From assembly GCA_964591275.1 (NCBI GenBank), contig CAZQAE010000001.1:100500-164499 (forward strand): 64,000 nt of DNA. The letters run 5' to 3'. The translations under genes were made by a program, and so were the position numbers. The notes beneath the pieces are model-generated. The model was not told the DNA's origin, did not search any database, and worked only from the letters and a program-made list of their open reading frames with translations. The stretch comes from G963674685 sp964591275 (lineage in GTDB: Bacteria > Lernaellota > Lernaellaia > JACKCT01). Of the stretch, positions 18,518 to 27,988 are shown piece after piece (the stretch's first letter is position 1; each line of letters starts with the position of its first letter).

Positions 18518-19561
18518 ATGCGGTTTGAAATATTGAAAGTGCGCGTCCTGGTTGGCTTTATTTTGTTATTGTTATTTATTCCGAGTGCGGGCGCTGACGA
18601 GTTTCTGCCGCCGCTGGTTGGCGGGCATCGCGGTTCGGGAACAAACGCGCCTTTCAATCCTTTTCCGGAAAATACGATTCCAAGTTTTGTTCAGGCATTC
18701 GAAGACGGCGCGGATTTGGTGGAACTTGACGTGCTATTAACGGCTGATGACGGGATCGTCGTCATTCACGACGGAACATTGGACAGGACCACCGATTGCG
18801 TCGGTCGCGTTCTGGATTTCACGCTGGCCGAAATTCAGGCTTGCGATGCGGCTTTCGGCACGCCGATGGAAGGTATGGGCGTGCAGGTTCCGACTTTGGC
18901 GCAGGTTTACGAAGCCCTTCCGGCGGATGCGGTCGTGAACGTGGAGATCAAAAGCGACCAGGTCGGTGAACTGGGAGCGCAGTATATCGCCACGATCATT
19001 GCTGATGAGATCACCTTACTTGATGTCGCTGAGCGAACGATCATTTCCAGCTTTCACGACGGAATACTTATCGAAACGGAAAATTACGATCCGGAAATGA
19101 CGACGGCGTTTTTGACCAGCGCGCTTATTACCAATCCACTCATGGATGAAGCGTCGGAAAATGGCTTCGATGGCTTCCATCCGCACTACACGGGTCTTCT
19201 TCTCGGCGACGTGGAATACGCGCATTCGCTGGGGCTTTTCGTCAATGTTTGGACATGCAATTTCGCGCCTTTCATGCATTACATCATGGACGAGGGCGTG
19301 GACGCCATTCTGACAGACTACATAAACGTATTGGTTGAAGCTGTCGAAACGCATGGCGACGAACAAGACGATGACGCGGACGATGATGTGGACGATGACG
19401 CAGATGACGACGTGGACGACGACGCGGACGATGATGCGGACGATGATGCGGACGATGATGACGCCAATGATGATGTGGATGACGATCTTGACGATGACAA
19501 CCAGACCCCGGAATCTTCCGACGATTCGGATGATGATGACAAGGGGCAATGCTGCGGGTGA
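18518..19561 (+). CDS. Glycerophosphodiester phosphodiesterase with Asp-rich C-terminal tail ending in CCG
   Basis: A 347-residue exported protein; AAGGAG precedes the ATG and a signal peptide ends near SAGADE. The GDPD domain is intact: GGHRGS with its catalytic His, PENTIPSF, DLVELDVLLTADDG with metal ligands, and VVIHDGTLDRTT. It should hydrolyse glycerophosphodiesters to glycerol-3-phosphate outside the cytoplasm. The unusual part is the C-terminus (about 277-347): more than 60 residues of DDDA/DDDV repeats ending in GQCCG. The same acidic-Cys ending appears on an unrelated protein at 45437-46141, which suggests a sorting or anchoring tag rather than part of the enzyme. Confidence 0.85.
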   Translation: MRFEILKVRVLVGFILLLLFIPSAGADEFLPPLVGGHRGSGTNAPFNPFPENTIPSFVQAFEDGADLVELDVLLTADDGIVVIHDGTLDRTTDCVGRVLDFTLAEIQACDAAFGTPMEGMGVQVPTLAQVYEALPADAVVNVEIKSDQVGELGAQYIATIIADEITLLDVAERTIISSFHDGILIETENYDPEMTTAFLTSALITNPLMDEASENGFDGFHPHYTGLLLGDVEYAHSLGLFVNVWTCNFAPFMHYIMDEGVDAILTDYINVLVEAVETHGDEQDDDADDDVDDDADDDVDDDADDDADDDADDDDANDDVDDDLDDDNQTPESSDDSDDDDKGQCCG

Positions 19562-19564
19562 AAA

Positions 19565-20377
19565 ATGGATTATCAATACCTTGAGATCAAAAAAAGCGGA
19601 CGGATAATCACTGTTCGGCTGAACCGGCCTGAATCAAGAAACGCCCTGAGTACCGATCTGATGAAGGAACTGCACGACCTGGCGCTGGCTCTTCGCGACG
19701 ATCTTGCCGCGAGCGTTGTCGTATTAACCGGCGGCGAAAAGTTCTTTACAGCCGGCGTTGATCTTAAAGACCCAAAGCTCACGCAGATAATGCAGCAGCC
19801 TGTATCCGTTCGGCGGCGTCTTTTTGAAATGGGACCGCGTATGTGCGCCGCGTGGGAGGATTTGCCGCAGATCACTATCGCCGCCATCGAAGGCTTTTGC
19901 CTGGGCGGCGGCGTATCGCTGACGGCGTCTTTGGATTTTCGGATCATGGCCTCCGACGCCGTCATTCGCATTCCTGAAATTGGCCTGGGAATGAATTATA
20001 GCTGGGGTACGATGGCGCGTCTCTATGCTCTCGTCGGACCGGCCTGGACCAGAAAATGGGTGCTGATGTCCGAGGCGGCGTCCGGCAAAGAGGCTGCCGA
20101 AGCGGGTTTCGCGCAGTGGACAACGGATTCCGGCGCCGCGCTGCAAAAAGCTCTGGAGATTGCGGAGAAAATCGCCGCCAAACCGCAAGCTCCGGTATTC
20201 ATGACCAAGCAGGCCATCAATGCCATTGGAAAGATGCATCAACCTCCCGTGCATATGGACACGGACCAGTTCGCCCTATCGCTTTTATCCGAGGATTTTA
20301 ACGAGGGAATCGCAGCCTTTTTTGAAAAGCGGAAACCAAACTTCAACAAGGATTTGCCCGAGGCTGAGGAAGTATGA
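19565..20377 (+). CDS. Enoyl-CoA hydratase/isomerase family protein
   Basis: A 270-residue crotonase-fold enzyme. NRPESRNALST starts the CoA-binding core, FTAGVDL is the first oxyanion-hole loop, EGFCLGGGVSLTASLDFRI is the second, and RIPEIGLGMN holds the region where catalytic Glu residues occur. It should act on a CoA thioester; hydratase, isomerase or other crotonase chemistry cannot be told from sequence alone. It begins three bases after the GDPD gene and seems to close the long plus-strand operon. It has no signal peptide, in contrast to its envelope neighbours. Confidence 0.85.
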   Translation: MDYQYLEIKKSGRIITVRLNRPESRNALSTDLMKELHDLALALRDDLAASVVVLTGGEKFFTAGVDLKDPKLTQIMQQPVSVRRRLFEMGPRMCAAWEDLPQITIAAIEGFCLGGGVSLTASLDFRIMASDAVIRIPEIGLGMNYSWGTMARLYALVGPAWTRKWVLMSEAASGKEAAEAGFAQWTTDSGAALQKALEIAEKIAAKPQAPVFMTKQAINAIGKMHQPPVHMDTDQFALSLLSEDFNEGIAAFFEKRKPNFNKDLPEAEEV

Positions 20378-20460
20378 AGTATGAGTTTTGAAGTATGAAG
20401 TTAGGAGCCGGAGTTTAGGAGTTGGAAGTCAGAATCCAGAAGTTAGAAGCAATCTCTTGC
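20378..20460. repeat. AG-rich degenerate repeat tract (GAAGTATGAAG type)
   Basis: Directly after the crotonase stop, short degenerate units such as GAAGTATGA, GAAGTTAGGAG and GGAAGTCAGAA follow one another. The same kind of tract recurs at 49770-49850 and, on the other strand, at 49918-49938 and near 23325-23385. It has no coding potential. Confidence 0.55.
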
Positions 20461-20461
20461 T

Positions 20462-20485
20462 CAAAAATAAGCCCCGCATCGGGGC
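20462..20485 (-). terminator. Rho-independent terminator of dinB
   Basis: Read on the minus strand, GCCCCG-ATG-CGGGGC (20485-20471) is followed by TTATTTTTG. It lies downstream of dinB and faces the plus-strand operon, separating the two convergent units. Confidence 0.75.
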
Positions 20486-20631
20486 GAAAGCATGTGGCTC
20501 GGTGCGCAAGCGCCGGGTCCAGGTCACATCATCAATTTATACGAAGCCCTCCTAAGAGGGCGACAGATAAAACGAGTATTCGGTAAATTCCCGTGCTCAT
20601 TTCATGGGCGCTTTTGCAAGGCTAGGAATCT

Positions 20632-21831
20632 TCATTTTTTCTTCGGCGTGGCCTTTTTATCAACCTGGTCATCGTAAGCGTCCGCGGGCTTGATGGCGTC
20701 GGCGCCGAACTTGTCGCGGATGGCGTCCATAGCCAAATATATCGAGCGTGTCTTTTCCTTTTTCGGAATATCGAAGAGGCCAAGCTGCGTGCCGGATTCG
20801 CGGCCAAAGTCTGAAAGTCTCACGCCGATAAGGCGCACTGGTCTGCCGGTATAAGCGCTCTGTTGATAAAGATTCCAGGCGCTTTTGAAAATTACGTCAT
20901 CCGCATCAGTCGATTCTTCCAGTGTTTTCGCACATGTATGCGTCTCGAATCCATCCAGGCGGATTTTTAAATTTACGCATCGACCGCTGCGCCCTTCTTT
21001 ACGCAATTGCCTGCCGATATCGCCGGACAGTTTCAGCAATACATGGCGCAGCTTTTCCGGATTTTTTTCGTCCACTCCGAAAGTTCGCTCTTTGGATATG
21101 GACTTGCGGCCCTCCCGCTTTTCCACAATGTCAGATGAGATGCCGTGGCTTTTTCGATTTAAGGACTCGCCGCCGTTTTTCCCAAAATGACGCACAAGCT
21201 TTTCCAATGGCGTCGCCGCCAATTGCCCGATGCTTTTGATGCCCAGCTTCGCCAGCGTTCGGTTCGTGACTTTGCCGATTCCCGGAATTCTACCGACTTC
21301 CAGAGGCGCCAGGAAATCGGCCACGTCTTCGGGCGTCACGATGGTCAGCCCGTCGGGTTTTTCAATGTCCGATGCGATCTTGGCGATCAGGCGGTTGGGT
21401 CCGATGCCAACGGAGCAACTGAGCTTCAGTTCGTCGCGTATTCGTCCTTTCGCCAAAAGCGCCGTTTGCCTGGGCGTCCCGTGGAGCTTTTCGCAGTCGG
21501 TAATGTCCAGATAGGCTTCGTCCACGGACGCCATTTGCATGCGTGGCGTGACGCCTTCGAGAATGCTTTTTATCTGTTTGGAAACCTGGGAATATTTGCG
21601 GCCTACGGGTGGCAGGAATACGCCGTGCGGGCAGCGTTTGTGAGCCTGCGCGATGGGCATGGCCGAATGAACGCCGAATTTTCTCGCCTCGTACGAAGCC
21701 GTGGAAACCACGCCGCGCGATCCGGGCAATGCGCCGATGATGACGGGCTTTCCCATTAGAGACGGGTCGTCGCGCTGCTCGACCGCAGCGAAAAAGGCGT
21801 CCATATCAATGTGCATAATTACGCGAGGCAA
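20632..21831 (-). CDS. dinB: DNA polymerase IV (Y-family, translesion)
   Basis: A 399-residue protein with all Y-family catalytic motifs: IMHIDMDAFFAAVEQ holds the first metal-binding Asp, SYEARKFGV is the nucleotide-binding palm/finger motif, and SVDEAYLDIT holds the other carboxylates. A helix-hairpin-helix segment (RIPGIGKVTNRTLAKLGI) and the little-finger domain follow. It performs error-prone bypass synthesis. The start is probably the TTG at 21831, because the next ATG (21816) would remove the beta-strand that normally precedes HIDMD. No LexA-type box was recognised upstream. Confidence 0.93.
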   Translation of the reverse strand: MPRVIMHIDMDAFFAAVEQRDDPSLMGKPVIIGALPGSRGVVSTASYEARKFGVHSAMPIAQAHKRCPHGVFLPPVGRKYSQVSKQIKSILEGVTPRMQMASVDEAYLDITDCEKLHGTPRQTALLAKGRIRDELKLSCSVGIGPNRLIAKIASDIEKPDGLTIVTPEDVADFLAPLEVGRIPGIGKVTNRTLAKLGIKSIGQLAATPLEKLVRHFGKNGGESLNRKSHGISSDIVEKREGRKSISKERTFGVDEKNPEKLRHVLLKLSGDIGRQLRKEGRSGRCVNLKIRLDGFETHTCAKTLEESTDADDVIFKSAWNLYQQSAYTGRPVRLIGVRLSDFGRESGTQLGLFDIPKKEKTRSIYLAMDAIRDKFGADAIKPADAYDDQVDKKATPKKK

Positions 21832-22091
21832 AACGTTTTCGCTCTATGTCTATAGGTTCTCAGGTACTCGTTAATCCCCTTTTTCATTCTACCTGAATTG
21901 AGTGATTGAGTACATAATTATGGAGAATTTCATTATTGTAATCAGCCGCATTTTGTGCCTAAATCAATAGACCAATGATGGAGCGACAAAACAGCGCCGA
22001 AATTATTTGATTGCGGGAGCCAAGACGAAGTGGATGACGCAGGTTCATTAAAATCCGACCAGTGTAAATCCTTTTTTCGGGATTCGGACCG

Positions 22092-23138
22092 ATGATCGCT
22101 GCCATTGCCATCATCGTTTTTGCCACGCTGGTGATCTCCTTTTTTTGCAGCATCTCCGAAGCAGCCCTATATTCCATTCCCCCCGAGCGCGTGGAGAGCC
22201 TGCGCAATTCCGGGTCGCGCGGCGGCAAACTGCTGGCCCGCCTGCGCGATAACGTGGACGAGCCGATATCGGCGATTCTGACCTTAAACACCATTGCCAA
22301 TACCGTGGGTTCAACGGTGGCCGGCGCGCTGGTCAAGCAGGCTTCGGGGAGTCTGGCCCTGGGCATTTTTTCCGCCATTTTCACGATGGCGATTTTGTTT
22401 TGCGCCGAAGTGATACCTAAAACCCTCGGCGTCGCGTATTCGCGCCGTCTGGCGCCGGTCCTGGCTTTTCCCATACGCGGGTTCATTATCGCCCTTTGGC
22501 CCCTTGTAAAACTGACGCAACTGGCGACGCGCTTTATCCGGCCGCATTCCATTGCGGACGCGCACACCGAAGAAGATCTGATTTCCGCCGCCCGCCTTTC
22601 TTATAAATACGGCAAGATATTGCCCGACGAACTGATGTGGCTGGATAATGTTTTGCATCTGAACGATGTCGGAGCCAAGGATATCATGACGCCCCGGTCC
22701 GTTATTTCCTTCGTCAACAGCGACCTGATATTACGTGATGTGAAAAGCAATTTCGCCTCCTGGAATCATAGCCGGATTCCTGTTGTCACGGACGGCAACC
22801 TGGATGAACCCGTCGGCATCGTCATGCGTCGCGTGGTTATGGAAGAGATAATCCGCGATCGTCTCGATACAAAAATCGCGGACCTGATGAAACCCGCGCA
22901 TTTTGTTCCGGAAAGCATGCGTGGCAACACTCTTTTGAATGAATTTATATTGCGTCGTGAGCATCTGTTTTTGGTTGTGGACGAACATGGCGGAACCGAG
23001 GGCCTCGTCACGCTGGAGGATGTGATCGAATCACTGCTGGGACAGCAAATCGTTGACGAATTTGACCGCCACGCCGACATGCAGGAATTCGCACGCAAAA
23101 AGGCTGTCCAAAGAAAACGCGATTTAAAAATTGAATGA
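22092..23138 (+). CDS. DUF21/CNNM transmembrane protein with CBS pair (HlyC/CorC family, no CorC domain)
   Basis: A 348-residue protein. The N-terminal 150 residues form the DUF21 membrane domain with the typical FCSISEAALYSIP and FCAEVIPKTLGV motifs. A cytoplasmic CBS pair follows (DIMTPRSVISFV and VVDEHGGTEGLVTLEDVIESLLG). The chain ends shortly after the second CBS unit, so the C-terminal CorC_HlyC domain of many relatives is absent. The family includes Mg2+ and Co2+ transport-related proteins. It stands alone, divergent from dinB. Confidence 0.85.
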   Translation: MIAAIAIIVFATLVISFFCSISEAALYSIPPERVESLRNSGSRGGKLLARLRDNVDEPISAILTLNTIANTVGSTVAGALVKQASGSLALGIFSAIFTMAILFCAEVIPKTLGVAYSRRLAPVLAFPIRGFIIALWPLVKLTQLATRFIRPHSIADAHTEEDLISAARLSYKYGKILPDELMWLDNVLHLNDVGAKDIMTPRSVISFVNSDLILRDVKSNFASWNHSRIPVVTDGNLDEPVGIVMRRVVMEEIIRDRLDTKIADLMKPAHFVPESMRGNTLLNEFILRREHLFLVVDEHGGTEGLVTLEDVIESLLGQQIVDEFDRHADMQEFARKKAVQRKRDLKIE

Positions 23139-23512
23139 AAAAAACCTGCGTGCGCTGTCTTTTAATTAGCGCATCATTTCCTTTTCGACATGGCTATTGC
23201 TCCGCCCGCTTCGCGGGCGGAAAGTCTTATGTTGTTTCTTTTCCCCACAGCTTACGCTGATGGGCTATTGCTTCGCCGCCTGTTTCACAGGCTGATGATG
23301 ATGCGGCTTTGATCCAACTTGAAATTCTATCTCCTAACTCATAAGTTCCAGCTTCCAAATTCTGTCTCCTGACCTGAAACTTAAGCATTAGTGTTTCATG
23401 AGTGATCCGACCGAAGGCCGGGAGTGGGACTTAATTCTAGCTTCTAATCCCCACATTTTTCTTTACGCGGGGCATTTGACTGATTACAATGAGCATTAGG
23501 GGGAATTTTGTT
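23139..23512. other. Intergenic region with hairpins and a short direct repeat
   Basis: No gene is seen. TGCGCT (23151) pairs with AGCGCA (23168), a weak terminator for the DUF21 gene. A perfect 8-bp hairpin, CCGCCCGC-TTC-GCGGGCGG, is at 23202-23220. The string GGCTATTGCT-CGCC occurs twice, near 23192 and 23264. AG-rich repeat remnants on the minus strand lie near 23325-23385. Confidence 0.5.
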
Positions 23513-24340
23513 ATGCAAATGCCCATAAAATTATTTTTAGCGGTTCTGATCGGACTGATTCTGCTTTTGTCTTTTTCTTGCGGCGACGACGATGATGACG
23601 CCACTTTGTCGAAGGATGCCGCCGGAGTTGGCGGCGGCGGGGGCGGATGCGACGACGGATGCGACGATGATGCGGCGGACGATGATGCAGCGGACGATGA
23701 TACAGCGGACGATGACGACACCGCTGAGGACTATCCTGTTGTCGTCCTTGTCTATAAAAGCTATCCGGGGACCGTTGTCGGGTTTGTTGAACTGATGGAT
23801 ACGTACGGCGGATTCGAGTACTTCATGATTCCCGAGTCGAGTGTCACAACAATGGATTTTAGCGATACGGACCTGATCATCGTGACTTCGGATACCACGT
23901 GGTCCGATTTGGACGCGGTGGATTTGATCATTGACGCATTGACTGTCCCCGTGCTGGCTCTTGGACAGGGCGGTTTGATTCTTTATGAGAAGGGGGGATT
24001 GACGACCGGATGGAATTCCCAGGTAGCAATCTACGATCAAGAGAATGAGGCGATTGTCGAAATGCCCGGCCACAGCATATTTTCCGGTCCCCATAATGTG
24101 GAAGTCGAAGATTCACTGGTCGAACTGTTCACGCAATCGGCTGTTCTCTACGCCGTGCCGACCTATCAGTTTTCCGAAAATGTTGACTTGCTGGCCTCGT
24201 CGTTCCAGGACAACGAGCATGGCGCGATTCAGCTTGAGCGAAGCCGCTTTATGTCATGGGGTTTCAATTTCGCCGTCGGAAATCTATCAAGCAACGGAGC
24301 CAACCTTTTGATGAACTGCATTGACTGGCTTGCCGATTGA
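23513..24340 (+). CDS. Asp-rich lipoprotein with a Rossmann/glutamine-amidotransferase-like C-terminal domain
   Basis: A 275-residue lipoprotein. The ATG at 23513 follows AGGGGGA and starts a signal peptide ending in LSFSC (Cys23). The mature N-terminus is CGDDDDD, then a glycine run with Cys residues (GGGGGGCDDGCDDD) and DDDA/DDDT repeats to about residue 79. The remainder (PVVVLVYKSYPGTVVGF, DLIIVTSDTTW, VPVLALGQGG) alternates strands and helices like a class I glutamine-amidotransferase or flavodoxin-type fold, but I see no catalytic Cys nucleophile. The function is unknown. Confidence 0.7.
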   Translation: MQMPIKLFLAVLIGLILLLSFSCGDDDDDATLSKDAAGVGGGGGGCDDGCDDDAADDDAADDDTADDDDTAEDYPVVVLVYKSYPGTVVGFVELMDTYGGFEYFMIPESSVTTMDFSDTDLIIVTSDTTWSDLDAVDLIIDALTVPVLALGQGGLILYEKGGLTTGWNSQVAIYDQENEAIVEMPGHSIFSGPHNVEVEDSLVELFTQSAVLYAVPTYQFSENVDLLASSFQDNEHGAIQLERSRFMSWGFNFAVGNLSSNGANLLMNCIDWLAD

Positions 24341-24351
24341 CGACTTAAAAG

Positions 24352-25473
24352 TCACGGCCCTTTCATCAGATTGATAAGAGACTCTGCCTGAATCTTCTTG
24401 GCGTCCGCTGGACCTGATGACAACAACAAATCCGTGAGATTGCGCGCAATGAGCATGTGGCCGTTTTGATAGGCGCTGCTAATAATGGGGATGACGGCGT
24501 CTTCCCAGCCCAGGCCCTGGCGGGCGACGAATGATTGAAAACTGCCAAGAGCCTTTTCGCGGTTGCCGAGTCCGTACCAGGCCTGAGCCTTCGACAGGAA
24601 AAATAGATCGAAACCGAGTTTGGAGTCGGCGGCTTCTGAAGCTTTGAGCGCCTTGTCAAATTGGTGCGTCGCCAAAAGAAGATTGACGCGCATAATGTCG
24701 CCGGCAGTTCTCGGTGAGGTTCGGGCGTATTTTTCGAAGGCCTCTATGGATTCAGAAGTATTGCCGCTCAAAAATGACCATGCGCAAACAGACAGATGAA
24801 GCGTTGATTGTGGTATTTTGTCGCGGTGTTTTTCTATTTCATCACGCAAGATGCGCAAATCCTCAGCAGAATATACGCCTTGTGGTTTCAAAAATTGCGT
24901 GGGCTTTTCGCGCTGCAAGAGAATTTGAGATAATTGCACTGCCGCCATGCTGCCGATGCCGGCGAGAGTCTGCGCCAGATCTGTTGTTGCGATGGAGTCC
25001 AGCGCCGATTGCGCGCTTTGTTTCGCCCACTTTCTGTCGGCGTTTTTAATCGCTTCACTTTTGTCGTAGGTTTTGCCGCCGGCGTATGTACGTCCCGATT
25101 CGGGATCGTAAAGATATACGCTGTGGATGACCAGATCGCCCGCAGATGAATGGATGGAATACAGAATGCGCCCGGCGTCGTGCTGCTGGGTATCCTTATT
25201 CAGTATGGACCAATCCTTCAAGGCCAGGGCGATGAGAATTTTTCGCCTTATTTCTTTTTCATCATCAGCGGTGAGTTTGATCGCCTTGTCGATCGAGCAC
25301 AGCCCACTGCTGATTTCCCGGCTGGCTTTCGTTGTCAAAACGGCGGGCTCCGAATCGATGACCAGGCAAAGAGTTTTGGACTTTGGAGTCTGCGCGTCGG
25401 CAAGCGAAAACGTCGTCGTCAATATCAGCAGGATGAGTAGGGTATTGGTTAGAAGTTTTGCGCCATATTGCAT
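24352..25473 (-). CDS. Secreted protein of unknown function with TPR-like helical C-terminal half
   Basis: A 373-residue protein with a signal peptide (cleavage near ADAQT). The N-terminal part (about 30-190) is alpha/beta with a segment LVIDSEPAVLTT and is not recognised. From about 200 to the end it is helical, with loosely spaced Ala/Leu/Tyr patterns (SIEAFEKYARTSP, KALKASEAADSKLG, EKALGSFQSFVARQG) typical of tetratricopeptide-like repeats. It is convergent with the upstream lipoprotein gene and stands alone. A TTGAGT-N17-TAATTT promoter-like pair lies upstream but is weak. Confidence 0.6.
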   Translation of the reverse strand: MQYGAKLLTNTLLILLILTTTFSLADAQTPKSKTLCLVIDSEPAVLTTKASREISSGLCSIDKAIKLTADDEKEIRRKILIALALKDWSILNKDTQQHDAGRILYSIHSSAGDLVIHSVYLYDPESGRTYAGGKTYDKSEAIKNADRKWAKQSAQSALDSIATTDLAQTLAGIGSMAAVQLSQILLQREKPTQFLKPQGVYSAEDLRILRDEIEKHRDKIPQSTLHLSVCAWSFLSGNTSESIEAFEKYARTSPRTAGDIMRVNLLLATHQFDKALKASEAADSKLGFDLFFLSKAQAWYGLGNREKALGSFQSFVARQGLGWEDAVIPIISSAYQNGHMLIARNLTDLLLSSGPADAKKIQAESLINLMKGP

Positions 25474-25699
25474 TTTTTAGTCCTCGCTCCTTCATTGTCA
25501 TCCGTTTGAAAATTACAGCACCGCAGGCAAGAACTCAAGAAGATTGCCGCTGCCCGGCAGTATTTGGACGCTAAAACGCCGGTTGCGGTAACGATTCATT
25601 TTGTATTACATTGCTATTTAGGGTAAGACCAATGACAGAATAAGGAAATCGGTGTGTATCACGCGAGGCGACGCCGATTCCAAAATGGAATAAGCGATC

Positions 25700-26944
25700 A
25701 TGGCAAAAATGCACAGCAAGGGCGACGTTATCGCCGATCGATTCGAGGTTTTGGAATACCTGGGATCGGGCGGCATCGGCGAAGTTTATAAAGTCCGCGA
25801 AGGTCAGCAGGAATACGCTCTCAAAGCATTGCTTCCCAGCATCGTTCCCGGATTCGTGGATGTCGAAAAAATCCGATCCAATGCTCCAAAGCCCCTTCCC
25901 GGCCACTCGGTCGTTGTTTTTCCCAAAGAGGTTTTTGAAAGCGAAGGTATTCGGTACATTCTCTCCGATTATATTGCGGGCTGGAACCTGCGGACCATTA
26001 TCGACGGAAGAAAAAAGGACGGCAAAACTCTCGATCTATTGGAAGCGGGTCTTTTTATACATCACCTGCTGAGTCGGATGTCGGCTCTACCGCCGACCAT
26101 TGTCCACGGGCATCTCAAACCGGAAAACCTGATGTACCTGGATGCGAAGTCGCCGGACGAGTCTTTTACGGATCGTGTATGGATTACCGACATTGGTCTG
26201 CACCGCAATCTGGCCTTCTCGAAATACGCTTGGCTACAGCTATCCAAAGGATCGGCCTATAATTACCTTGCACCCGAATACGTGACGCTGGGTGGACGAG
26301 TCGACAGAAGATCTGATATTTATTCGATCGGGGCGCTGGCCTACGAACTCATTTCCGGAAAGGCCCCAGGCAAGGAGTATCGCGCCTTGAAGGAAACGGG
26401 CTGGGCCGGACCGGGGGAAATCGACGCTGTTCTCGCCAGGTCTTTGTCGCAAACGCCGGAAGAGCGTTTTTCACAGTTCAAAGACTTTCAGGATCAATGG
26501 CGCAAAGCTATTCCAGAATTGGATCGCATGATGGACGAATCACCTGCGGTTCTCACATCCGTGGATTTGTTCACAGGTGAAGCTGCGGGAACGCTACGCG
26601 TTGACCGCAGTGACTTTGTAGAAATTGACGCCTTTGGCCAAGCCGCTCAACGTGCGGAGGCTGATTTAGTCGCGCCGCGACCTGTCTTGGGAAAACGAGG
26701 GGTCGCTCCTGCCGAGCCTTTTCAGATCCCTATGGAGGAAGAAGTCCAGACAGAGGAGCAACCTTCTTCTCGCGCTCCAGTTGAAGAAGAGTGGGTGACT
26801 GAAGAGGAAGAAATTCAGCCAAAAAAAGATTTCAAGGAGGCTCCGCATTATCGACAGGCGCACCGTACCAAGCGCGTCGGATGCCTGACCTATGGAGCTT
26901 TTGTTCTCCTCGCTTTAGCCGCTGCCGCGTGGTTCTGGTTTTAG
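25700..26944 (+). CDS. Tail-anchored Ser/Thr protein kinase-like protein, probable pseudokinase
   Basis: A 414-residue protein. Residues 12-275 form a protein kinase domain: glycine loop GSGGIGEV (22-29), the ATP-binding Lys in YALK (Lys42), DIG (164-166) in place of DFG, APEY and RRSDIYSIG. The catalytic loop reads HGHLKPEN (136-143), so the proton-accepting Asp of HRD is a His (138). The Asn and DIG Asp that bind metal are kept. ATP binding without phosphotransfer is the likeliest reading. A Glu/Pro-rich linker leads to a single C-terminal membrane span (about 395-414). The next gene begins six bases downstream. Confidence 0.8.
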   Translation: MAKMHSKGDVIADRFEVLEYLGSGGIGEVYKVREGQQEYALKALLPSIVPGFVDVEKIRSNAPKPLPGHSVVVFPKEVFESEGIRYILSDYIAGWNLRTIIDGRKKDGKTLDLLEAGLFIHHLLSRMSALPPTIVHGHLKPENLMYLDAKSPDESFTDRVWITDIGLHRNLAFSKYAWLQLSKGSAYNYLAPEYVTLGGRVDRRSDIYSIGALAYELISGKAPGKEYRALKETGWAGPGEIDAVLARSLSQTPEERFSQFKDFQDQWRKAIPELDRMMDESPAVLTSVDLFTGEAAGTLRVDRSDFVEIDAFGQAAQRAEADLVAPRPVLGKRGVAPAEPFQIPMEEEVQTEEQPSSRAPVEEEWVTEEEEIQPKKDFKEAPHYRQAHRTKRVGCLTYGAFVLLALAAAAWFWF

Positions 26945-26950
26945 AAAAAA

Positions 26951-27979
26951 GTGAATCTCTCCAGTCGTCAATTTCCTAAAAATGTAAAATTTCTTGCCGA
27001 ACTGCGCCTGGACGATCTGCAAAACCGCGATCATGCTGAAGATATCATCCTCTTTCACCTCGGCCCGCTAGAAAATCACGGCAGCCATTTGCCCGCCGGA
27101 ACGGATATTTTTATCACTAAAGAAATCGCCGAGCGTTTGGCGATACACTATGCGCTCGATCATCCCCACGCCGGAATTTTCGTCTATCCGGCGATACCGA
27201 TAGCCGGCGCATCCATAAGAGGAATCGGCTCCGTCAAAGTATCATCAAGGCAAATCGGCGGTGATCTTTACAGCCTTTCCCGTCGCTATATGAAGCAGGG
27301 GTTTCGACGATTTGTTTTTTTGAGTGTTCATGGAGGCGTCCCCTTTGTGTCCGCTCTTGATGCTCTTTGCCGACGCCTGAACCGAAAGGGAGCGCTTGCC
27401 GTTGCGCCGCTTTCAAAGGTGGCTTTCAATTCTTTCGCCGGCCATTACAACGAGCGGGGGCGAATGATAACCGATAAGCTCCCCGAAGGTTTTGACGACC
27501 TGCGCCACCGGGATCTGCATGGGGGATGCTGGGAAACATCCATGATGCTGGCCTCGTGTCCCGACCTCGTTGGTGATCGTTATCGGGACACGCCCGATCT
27601 GTTCGCGCCGGACAGATGGTGGCTCAAGGCCATGAAAAAATTGATTATGGCCACGGTGCGTTGTTTGCCCCTGAAAGCTGAAACAAAAGAAGCTATGGCG
27701 GTCGGCGTCGATGTGGGGGCTTTGGATTTGTCATGGATTATTCAAGGGCGCACGGAAGGTTATCACGGCTCGCCTTCGCGGGCCAACGTGGATTTCGGCA
27801 ATGCCCTGATTCAAATTTCCGTCGAGGACATAGCCGCGTGCATGCACGATGTATTTGAGCAGGGTGCCAATCCGCGAAAATACCGCAGTGGAATATACTT
27901 ATTCCATTACCTGAAAAGTGCCGGAGCGATGATGTTTTTTGTCGCCGTGGCGGTTTTATTTTTCTTCATCTGCAGATAG
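26951..27979 (+). CDS. Creatininase-family amidohydrolase with C-terminal membrane anchor
   Basis: A 342-residue protein starting at a GTG, six bases after the pseudokinase gene. The creatininase fold is shown by GPLENHGSHLPAGTD, with Glu41, His43 and Asp52 at the places of metal ligands, by SVHGG (usually GHGGN), and by HGGCWETSMML with a further Glu. The family cleaves cyclic or linear amides (creatinine, mycofactocin and FAPy-type substrates). A hydrophobic segment at the very C-terminus (about 322-342) should tether it to the inner membrane, which is unusual. Both this protein and its upstream neighbour are tail-anchored. Confidence 0.75.
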   Translation: MNLSSRQFPKNVKFLAELRLDDLQNRDHAEDIILFHLGPLENHGSHLPAGTDIFITKEIAERLAIHYALDHPHAGIFVYPAIPIAGASIRGIGSVKVSSRQIGGDLYSLSRRYMKQGFRRFVFLSVHGGVPFVSALDALCRRLNRKGALAVAPLSKVAFNSFAGHYNERGRMITDKLPEGFDDLRHRDLHGGCWETSMMLASCPDLVGDRYRDTPDLFAPDRWWLKAMKKLIMATVRCLPLKAETKEAMAVGVDVGALDLSWIIQGRTEGYHGSPSRANVDFGNALIQISVEDIAACMHDVFEQGANPRKYRSGIYLFHYLKSAGAMMFFVAVAVLFFFICR

Positions 27980-27988
27980 GAGATGCCA

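Noticed and set aside
18518..19561. Frameshift or read-through as the cause of the Asp-rich tail of the glycerophosphodiesterase
   Set aside because: The domain and the tail are in one uninterrupted frame and the same type of tail occurs on other proteins, so it is genuine.
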